The translations under genes and the position numbers were made by a program. This document shows positions 1-4,678 of a DNA stretch of 6,192 bases, piece after piece. The stretch comes from DATLFP01 sp035540955 (GTDB lineage Bacteria; Actinomycetota; Acidimicrobiia; Acidimicrobiales; CADCSY01): NCBI GenBank assembly GCA_035540955.1, contig DATLFP010000103.1:1-6192 (forward strand), read 5' to 3'. Under the pieces are notes generated by a model. The model saw only the letters and a list, made by a program, of their open reading frames with translations, did not search any database and had not been told where the DNA came from. Every line of letters begins with the position of its first letter. The first letter of the stretch is position 1.

Positions 1-125
1 GTGCGGATGGCGTCCTCGAGCTCGGCGTAGGTCGTGAACGTGAGGGCGTTGCGGGCCTCGGGCCGCCGGAGGGTGAGCACCCCGACATGCCCCGTCACCT
101 CGTAGCTGATCTCGGTGTAGGTCAC
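1..125 (-). CDS. Enoyl-CoA hydratase/isomerase (crotonase) family protein, N-terminal fragment
   Basis: Only the first 41 codons are present; the gene runs off the left edge. The frame reads MTYTEISYEVTGHVGVLTL, then RRPEARNAL. This is the usual crotonase opening: a first beta-strand pair, then the conserved (N/R)RPEaxNAL turn that leads into the CoA-binding region. Crotonase-fold enzymes act on acyl-CoA thioesters in the cytoplasm, by hydration, isomerisation or hydrolysis. The oxyanion-hole and catalytic residues lie outside the window, so the reaction cannot be assigned. Start choice: GTG at 125 is preferred because a TAnnnT hexamer sits exactly 7 nt upstream, fitting a leaderless transcript. 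An in-frame GTG at 134 would add three residues. Neither has a Shine-Dalgarno sequence. It lies 38 bp downstream of the dxs stop on the same strand, so it could also receive read-through from dxs. Confidence 0.8.
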   Translation of the reverse strand, partial: MTYTEISYEVTGHVGVLTLRRPEARNALTFTTYAELEDAIR

Positions 126-132
126 GCGCGGC

Positions 133-138
133 ACCGTA
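133..138 (-). promoter_or_regulatory. Putative -10 element for the crotonase gene (TACGGT)
   Basis: Read on the minus strand, TACGGT fits the actinobacterial TAnnnT -10 pattern and ends 7 nt before the GTG at 125. A start site 7 nt after the hexamer would fall at 126, essentially on the start codon. No clear -35 is seen. It lies just past the dxs stop codon, so it could give the downstream gene its own transcript. The motif carries little information, so this is an inference. Confidence 0.4.
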
Positions 139-163
139 CGCGTTGGGGGAAGTCGGGGTGAGG

Positions 164-2038
164 CTAGAGGGGGGAGGTGAGGCGGGCGAGGGCGGCCTCG
201 GTGCTGTGGAGGATGCCGGCGGCGTCGAGGCCGAGGTCGGCGAGGATCTGGTCGGGGCTGCCGTGGGGGAGGAACTCCGACGGCAGGCCGAGGATCAGCA
301 CCGGCGGGCACGCCCGCGAATCCGAGAGACCGGCGATGGCGTCCTGGATCTGCATGCCGATGCCGCCGGTGCGGATGCCGTCCTCGACGGTGACGACGAG
401 CCGGTGGGCGGCCGCGTCCCGCAGCATCTCGACGTCGAGCGGCTTCACGCAGCGCACGTCCCACACCGTCGCCCCGAGCGACGGCGCGATCGCCTCGCAC
501 GCCTCGAGCATCTTGCCGACGGCGAGGAAGCACACCTCCCGCGTCTCGGACCCGGCGACGGCGCGGCGCGCCGAGAGCCCCGATCCCACCTCGTGGGGCT
601 CGACCACCCGCGCCGCGGTGCGCGGGAAGCGGATCGCCGAGGGCCCGTCGGTGATCGACAGGCACGTGGACAGCATCACCTCGAGCTCCTGTGCCGACGA
701 CGGCGCGAACACCGTCATCCCCGGCACCTTGGTGAGCAGCGCCATGTCGAGCACGCCGTGGGCCGACGCCCCGTCGGGCCCGGTCACCCCGGCCCGGTCG
801 ACGGCGAAGATCACCGGCTGCTCGTGGAGGGCCACGTCGTAGACGACCTGGTCGAACGCCCGGGTCAGGAACGGCGAGTAGATGGCGCACACCGGCCGCA
901 TGCCGACCATCGCCATGCCCGCCGCCGCCGTGACGGCGTGCTGCTCGGCGATGCCCACGTCGAGGAACCGGTCGGGGAACTTGTCGGCGAAGGGGATCAG
1001 CCCCGTCGAGCCCGGCATCGCCGCGGTGATCGCGATCACGCGGTCGTCGGTGTCGCCCAGCTGCACCAGCGCGTCCGAGAACGTCGCGGTGTACGACGGC
1101 CCGCCCGAAGACCTCGGCGCGCCGGTCTCGGGGTCGAAGGTGCCGGTGTCGTGGAGGTTCTTCTCCTCGTCGGCGACCGCCGGCGCGTACCCGCGGCCCT
1201 TCTGGGTGAGCACGTGCAGGACGATGGGGCCGTCCCACTCGGCGGCGTTGCGCAGCGTCGACTCGAGGCCCTCGATGTCGTGGCCGTCGATCGGCCCGAT
1301 GTAGCGCACGCCGAGCTGCTCGAAGAACGGCACCGGCTCCCACATCTCGCGCACGGCCGCCTCGGCCGACTCGAGCCCGCGGTGCAGGCGCTCGCCGAGC
1401 GGGAGCGACTCGATGAGCCGCTCCAGCCGGAGCCGGTTGCGCACCCATCGGGGGTCCGACCGCAGCTTGGCGAGCGACTCGCCCAGCTTCGACGACGTCG
1501 GCGCGTACGACCGGCCGTTGTCGTTCAGGATCACGATGCACTTGCGACCGGTCAGGCCGAGGTTGTTCAGACCCTCGTAGGCCATGCCGCCGGTCATCGA
1601 CCCGTCGCCGATGATCGCGACGACCCGCCGGTCGATCTCGCGCAGGTCGAGGGCGGTGGAGATGCCGTGGGCGTAGGACAGGATCGTCGACGCGTGGCTG
1701 TTCTCGACCCAGTCATGCGCCGACTCCGCCCGCGACGGGTAGCCCGAGAGCCCGCCGTACTGGCGCAGCCCGGCGAACTCGTCACGACGGCCGGTGACGA
1801 TCTTGTGGACGTACGCCTGGTGACCGGTGTCCCACAGCACGATGTCGTTGGGTGAGTCGAACACCCGGTGCACGGCCAGGGTCAGCTCGACGGCACCCAG
1901 GTTCGAGCCCAGGTGCCCGCCGGTGACCGACACGGCCTGCACCACGAAGGCGCGGATCTCGGCGGCGAGCTCATCGAGCTGCTCGAAGGAGAGCTGGCGC
2001 AGATCAGCAGGGGAGGAGATCGATTCGAGAAGTCCCAC
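164..2038 (-). CDS. dxs: 1-deoxy-D-xylulose-5-phosphate synthase
   Basis: DXS condenses pyruvate and D-glyceraldehyde 3-phosphate into 1-deoxy-D-xylulose 5-phosphate with loss of CO2. This is the entry step of the MEP isoprenoid pathway, in the cytoplasm; the enzyme uses TPP and Mg2+ and is a homodimer. At 624 residues it is full length for the family. Visible features in order: GGHLGSNLG with H42 (equivalent to E. coli H49); the TPP/Mg motif starting GDG at 144-146 and closing at LNDN with N174 (E. coli D152 and N181); the GIAEQHA block with catalytic E365 (E. coli E370); TRAFDQV with R393; the DRAGVTGPDG...H loop with D422 and H427; AIRFPR with R470; and the transketolase C-terminal domain from about residue 500. 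The start is GTG at 2038, giving MGLLESI, which matches actinobacterial DXS N-termini (MPLL-type). It has no convincing Shine-Dalgarno. It is divergent from the SDR gene and lies just upstream of the crotonase gene. No active-site residue appears to be missing. Confidence 0.97.
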   Translation of the reverse strand: MGLLESISSPADLRQLSFEQLDELAAEIRAFVVQAVSVTGGHLGSNLGAVELTLAVHRVFDSPNDIVLWDTGHQAYVHKIVTGRRDEFAGLRQYGGLSGYPSRAESAHDWVENSHASTILSYAHGISTALDLREIDRRVVAIIGDGSMTGGMAYEGLNNLGLTGRKCIVILNDNGRSYAPTSSKLGESLAKLRSDPRWVRNRLRLERLIESLPLGERLHRGLESAEAAVREMWEPVPFFEQLGVRYIGPIDGHDIEGLESTLRNAAEWDGPIVLHVLTQKGRGYAPAVADEEKNLHDTGTFDPETGAPRSSGGPSYTATFSDALVQLGDTDDRVIAITAAMPGSTGLIPFADKFPDRFLDVGIAEQHAVTAAAGMAMVGMRPVCAIYSPFLTRAFDQVVYDVALHEQPVIFAVDRAGVTGPDGASAHGVLDMALLTKVPGMTVFAPSSAQELEVMLSTCLSITDGPSAIRFPRTAARVVEPHEVGSGLSARRAVAGSETREVCFLAVGKMLEACEAIAPSLGATVWDVRCVKPLDVEMLRDAAAHRLVVTVEDGIRTGGIGMQIQDAIAGLSDSRACPPVLILGLPSEFLPHGSPDQILADLGLDAAGILHSTEAALARLTSPL

Positions 2039-2047
2039 TGCTGCTCA

Positions 2048-2053
2048 ACGCTA
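2048..2053 (-). promoter_or_regulatory. Putative -10 element for dxs (TAGCGT)
   Basis: On the minus strand TAGCGT fits TAnnnT and ends 9 nt before the dxs GTG, giving a leaderless or nearly leaderless transcript. It overlaps the SDR -10 hexamer on the opposite strand at the shared TA (2052-2053). No -35-like hexamer is evident; any upstream promoter contacts would lie inside the SDR coding sequence. Confidence 0.4.
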
Positions 2054-2057
2054 CCGT
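2052..2057 (+). promoter_or_regulatory. Putative -10 element for the SDR gene (TACCGT)
   Basis: TACCGT fits TAnnnT and ends 8 nt before the ATG at 2066, which predicts transcription starting within about 2 nt of the start codon. It shares its TA with the opposing dxs -10 element. No recognisable -35 is present in the expected place (around 2029-2034), which would be inside dxs. Confidence 0.4.
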
Positions 2058-2065
2058 CCGGGGCC

Positions 2066-2857
2066 ATGTCGGCCCCTACGCCCACCACCCCTCCGAGCCC
2101 CACCTTCGACCTCACCGGCCACGTCGGCCTCGTCACCGGCGGCAACGGCGGCATCGGCCTGGGCATGGCCCGGGGCCTGGCCGCCGCCGGGGCCGACGTC
2201 GCCATCTGGGGCACCAACGAGGACAAGAACGCGGCGGCCACCGCCGAGCTCGAGGCGCTCGGCGCGAAGGTGGCGGCGTTCCGGTGCGACGTGGGCGACG
2301 AGGACCAGGTCGAGGCCGCCTTCGCCGCCACCGTCGAGGCGCTCGGCAAGGTCGACTCGTGCTTCGCCAACGCCGGGGTCGGCGCCGGCGCGCCGATCCA
2401 CCAGATGACCCTCGACATGTGGCGCCACGTCCAGCGGGTCAACAGCGAGGGGGCGTTCCTCACCCTCCGGGCCGCGGCCCGCCACCTCATCGAGCGGGGC
2501 GAGGGCGGCCGGCTGGTGGGCATCTCCTCGACCAGCGCCATCCACGGCGCCGCCCGCAACATCGCCTACGCCCACAGCAAGGGCGGGATGGTGGCGATGA
2601 TCCGCGGCCTCGCCGTCGAGCTGGCCCGGTACGGCGTCACCGCCAACGTGATCCTCCCGGGCTGGATCGAGACCGACATGACCGCCGGCGCGTTCGGCTA
2701 CCAGAAGTTCGTCGACAACGTCATGCCCCGCATCCCCCACCGGCGGTGGGGCACCCCCGCCGACTTCGCCGGCGTCGCGGTGTACCTGGCCTCAGCCGCC
2801 TCCGCTTACCACACGGGTGACACCCTCGTCGTCGACGGCGCCTACACCATCTTCTAG
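2066..2857 (+). CDS. Short-chain dehydrogenase/reductase (classical SDR)
   Basis: A 263-residue, full-length classical SDR: a cytoplasmic, probably tetrameric NAD(P)(H)-dependent oxidoreductase with a Rossmann fold. The cofactor glycine motif TGGNGGIG is at 24-31. An acidic residue in a CDV motif (D75) fits adenine binding, and NAG is at 102-104. The catalytic residues are N126 (RVNSEG), S155, Y168 and K172 (YAHSK). LPGWIETDM follows, and the C-terminus ends GDTLVVDGAYTIF, close to the usual GxxxxVDGG ending. Strand beta-2 ends IWGTN (47-51) rather than the common WGRN, so the usual NADP-contacting Arg is Thr50; cofactor preference is unclear. The start is ATG at 2066, followed by a short Pro/Thr-rich N-terminal extension before TFDLTG. 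The frame is open upstream into antisense dxs, but that part has no SDR character. Closest annotations would be 3-oxoacyl-ACP reductase-like or glucose dehydrogenase-like; the substrate is unknown. The last 66 bp overlap the convergent PAP2 gene. Confidence 0.92.
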   Translation: MSAPTPTTPPSPTFDLTGHVGLVTGGNGGIGLGMARGLAAAGADVAIWGTNEDKNAAATAELEALGAKVAAFRCDVGDEDQVEAAFAATVEALGKVDSCFANAGVGAGAPIHQMTLDMWRHVQRVNSEGAFLTLRAAARHLIERGEGGRLVGISSTSAIHGAARNIAYAHSKGGMVAMIRGLAVELARYGVTANVILPGWIETDMTAGAFGYQKFVDNVMPRIPHRRWGTPADFAGVAVYLASAASAYHTGDTLVVDGAYTIF

Positions 2858-3619
2858 GGAGTCGAGGTTCTCGGGCCGCACGCGCGCGCCGCGGCGGCGG
2901 GCCCACCACGCACCGGCCCACATGCCGGCGGCGAGGATCAGCGCGCCGCCGGCGGCGTCGAGCCAGAAATGGTTGCCGGTGACGACGATGGCGAACAGCG
3001 TCAGGCCCGGGTACGCGGCGGCCAGCCACTTGAGGGCGCGGTTGCGCACGGTCGGCACGAGCACCAGCGCGCACCACGTCGACCAGGCGAAGTGGAGGCT
3101 CGGCATCGCCGCGTACTGGTTCGACACCTTCTGCATGGCACCGCTGTCGAAGGACCACAGCCCGCCGTAGTCCTTCAGCGTGTCGACGAAGCCCCAGTCG
3201 GGGATCAGCCGGGGCGGCATGAGCGGGAAGGTGGCGAAGCCGATGAGGGCCAGCGCGGTGGTGACCGCCAGCGCCGTGCGGTACTTCACGTAGCGCTCGG
3301 GGAACCGGCGGAACAGCCAGAAGATGCAGAACGTGGTGACGATGAAGTGGAACGTGCCGTAGAAGATGTTCCAGAACTGGATGAACCACCGCCAACCGAG
3401 GAACCAGTCCTGGATGGTCTCCTCGTGGTACGACCCGAGGGCCCGCTCGATGGTGCGCACGATCTCGGCGTTGTTGTAGGCGTGCTCGGGGCTCACCGCC
3501 GCCGACCCGAACAGGTTCCGGATGGCGGAGTAGACGGCGTAGAACGCGAGCACGTAGATGGCCTCGCACCACCAGCGCAGGCGCGGACCGGACGCGTCCT
3601 CGCGCGCGCTCTCGCTCAT
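2792..3619 (-). CDS. PAP2-superfamily membrane protein (inositolphosphotransferase/PAP2_3-like)
   Basis: A 275-residue polytopic membrane protein with PAP2 (type 2 phosphatidic acid phosphatase) motifs. The loop PPRLIPDWGF is at 135-144, PSLHFAWSTW at 173-182 with H176, and GNHFWLDAAGG at 215-225 with H217 and D221 as the likely catalytic pair. The form of these motifs recalls the Aur1/PAP2_3 branch, whose members hydrolyse or transfer phospho-head-groups of membrane lipids. Hydrophobic segments lie at about 20-38, 76-104, 116-134, 176-190, 197-214 and 222-240. The N-terminus is short and charged. The cytoplasmic-looking tail from 241 is Arg-rich, then acidic and Gly-rich. The start ATG at 3619 forms an ATGA overlap with the stop of the flippase-like gene, indicating translational coupling; no separate Shine-Dalgarno is seen. 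Its last 21 codons and stop lie antisense to the end of the SDR gene. The substrate could be a phospholipid or polyprenyl phosphate; the sequence does not decide. Confidence 0.88.
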   Translation of the reverse strand: MSESAREDASGPRLRWWCEAIYVLAFYAVYSAIRNLFGSAAVSPEHAYNNAEIVRTIERALGSYHEETIQDWFLGWRWFIQFWNIFYGTFHFIVTTFCIFWLFRRFPERYVKYRTALAVTTALALIGFATFPLMPPRLIPDWGFVDTLKDYGGLWSFDSGAMQKVSNQYAAMPSLHFAWSTWCALVLVPTVRNRALKWLAAAYPGLTLFAIVVTGNHFWLDAAGGALILAAGMWAGAWWARRRGARVRPENLDSLEDGVGAVDDEGVTRVVSGGG

Positions 3620-4569
3620 GCCGCGACGGGTTGCCGCCGCTTGCCGCCCACGGCGAAGGACGGCGCGCCGAGGAGCGACACCGCCAGGTTCATCCCGTAG
3701 AACAGCAGGCCGAGGGCGATCGCCTCGCCGCGGGCGACGCCGAGGGGGTGCAGGAAGAGCACGAAGGCACCTTCGCGCACCCCGAGTCCGCCGAGTGAGA
3801 TCGGGAGCACCTGGGCGATGGCCACCGCCGGCATGAAGGCGAGGATGGCGGTGGGCCCGACCTCGCTCAGCCCGAGGGCGCGGGCGGCGAGGAACGCGGA
3901 GAGCACCACGACCAGCTGGTAGGCGAAGCCGACGAGGAGCACGTTGACCACCGCCGCCGGGCGGCGCCGGAACCGGTCGATGCCGAGGTGGACGGCGCCG
4001 AGGAACCGCTGCCAGCCCTCGGAGGTGGCGAGGCGCCCGCCGACCCGGGGGTGGGCGGCGGCGAACAGGAGTGCCACGAGCAGCACGAGCGTGGAGACCG
4101 ACAGGCCGAAGGCCAGTGCCGTGGCGGTGCCCAGCTCCCGCAGGCCGGGGTTGATGAGGAGCGCGGTGAGGGTGATGACCGGCAGCACGAGCCAGCCGGT
4201 GAGGCGCTCGAGCACCACCGAGGCGAACGTCGAGGGCCGGTCGCCGTTGTCGGCCGCCTGGCGGGCGACCCGCAGCACGTCGCCGCCGATGGTGGAGGGG
4301 AGGAAGTTCCCGACGAACAGCCCGGCGAGGTAGTGGTTGAGCAGGGTGCGGATCCGGGCTCGCAGGCCCATGGCGGCGAGGACGGTCTGCCAGCGGAGGG
4401 CCGACAGCACGATGCCGACGGCGGTCACGACCAGGCCGGCGGCCAGGAGCACGAAGGTCCGGGCGTTCCACTGCGGCAGCAGCGACGACAGGTGGACCTT
4501 CTGGAAGAGGATCGCCAGCATGGCCGCGCTGGCGACGATCCTGAGCCGCAGTGCCCACGACCTCCTCAC
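3616..4569 (-). CDS. Flippase-like integral membrane protein (LPG_synthase_TM / UPF0104 family)
   Basis: A 317-residue protein with about seven or eight hydrophobic segments (roughly 11-23, 37-57, 80-92, 125-141, 148-172, 206-230, 240-257 and 283-303). The family signatures are FVGNFLPSTIGGDVLR (85-100), ERLTGW (121-126) and LPISLGGLGVREGAFV (255-270). This domain is the membrane half of lysylphosphatidylglycerol synthase MprF (flippase region). It also occurs alone in many actinobacteria and archaea, often near glycosyltransferase or lipid genes. No MprF aminoacyl-transfer domain is attached, so lysyl-lipid synthesis is not implied; a lipid-translocation role is inferred from the family only. 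The chosen start is GTG at 4569 (MRRSWALRLRIV), where positive residues precede the first membrane segment. A TACACT hexamer 6 nt upstream fits leaderless transcription. The frame is open further upstream but that part is not protein-like. It is first in a two-gene unit with the PAP2 gene (ATGA overlap). Confidence 0.9.
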   Translation of the reverse strand: MRRSWALRLRIVASAAMLAILFQKVHLSSLLPQWNARTFVLLAAGLVVTAVGIVLSALRWQTVLAAMGLRARIRTLLNHYLAGLFVGNFLPSTIGGDVLRVARQAADNGDRPSTFASVVLERLTGWLVLPVITLTALLINPGLRELGTATALAFGLSVSTLVLLVALLFAAAHPRVGGRLATSEGWQRFLGAVHLGIDRFRRRPAAVVNVLLVGFAYQLVVVLSAFLAARALGLSEVGPTAILAFMPAVAIAQVLPISLGGLGVREGAFVLFLHPLGVARGEAIALGLLFYGMNLAVSLLGAPSFAVGGKRRQPVAA

Positions 4570-4575
4570 GCGGCA

Positions 4576-4581
4576 AGTGTA
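4576..4581 (-). promoter_or_regulatory. Putative -10 element for the flippase-like/PAP2 operon (TACACT)
   Basis: On the minus strand TACACT fits TAnnnT and is followed by exactly 6 nt (TGCCGC) before GTG at 4569. A start site 7 positions after the hexamer lands on the G of the start codon, the textbook leaderless geometry. No TTGACA-like -35 is seen; the -35 position (about 4599-4604) falls in the inverted repeat. Confidence 0.5.
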
Positions 4582-4592
4582 CGGCCGGCACC

Positions 4593-4607
4593 CCCGCCGG
4601 AGGCGGG
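4593..4607. repeat. Short inverted repeat (CCCGCC-GGA-GGCGGG)
   Basis: A perfect 6-bp dyad with a 3-nt centre spans the expected -35 position of the flippase-like promoter. It could be an operator half-site pair or a small hairpin. In sequence this GC-rich, a 6-bp C/G palindrome is also easy to get by chance. It is not followed by a T-tract, so it is not a typical terminator. Confidence 0.3.
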
Positions 4608-4678
4608 TGGTTGCGGCGCCGTCGGCCCCGGGCGGCCGGGAGCGGCGCGGGGAGCGGATTCCTGCAAGCCTCGGAGCC

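Larger units (their letters stand above)
4570..4678. other. Divergent intergenic region between the flippase-like and TPP-enzyme genes
   Basis: These 109 bp separate two divergent starts (GTG at 4569 minus, GTG at 4679 plus). The region holds the flippase-side -10 candidate (4576-4581) and a small inverted repeat (4593-4607). On the plus side I find no TAnnnT hexamer close to the TPP-enzyme start; only a GGAG at 4673-4676 precedes it, at a short 2-nt spacing. No small ORF or RNA structure beyond the dyad is convincing. Confidence 0.7.

Noticed and set aside
135..163. Possible terminator between dxs and the crotonase gene
   Set aside because: The interval is pyrimidine-rich on the transcribed strand but forms no stem-loop followed by a T-tract.
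143..1855. Very long plus-strand open frame (570 codons) antisense to dxs
   Set aside because: Its translation is Arg/Gly/Val/His-rich with no recognisable domain, the usual shadow of a GC-rich gene. The opposite strand encodes an intact DXS with all active-site motifs.
1868..2065. In-frame upstream extension of the SDR gene by 66 codons
   Set aside because: This stretch is antisense to the conserved 5' end of dxs and has no SDR similarity. The ATG at 2066 puts the glycine motif at residue 24, normal for the family.
4607..4678. Alternative GTG start at 4607 for the TPP enzyme
   Set aside because: The 24 added residues are Pro/Gly/Arg-rich and unlike relatives, and the codons cross the inverted repeat. 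GTG 4679 places the first conserved motif at the usual distance. It is not fully excluded.
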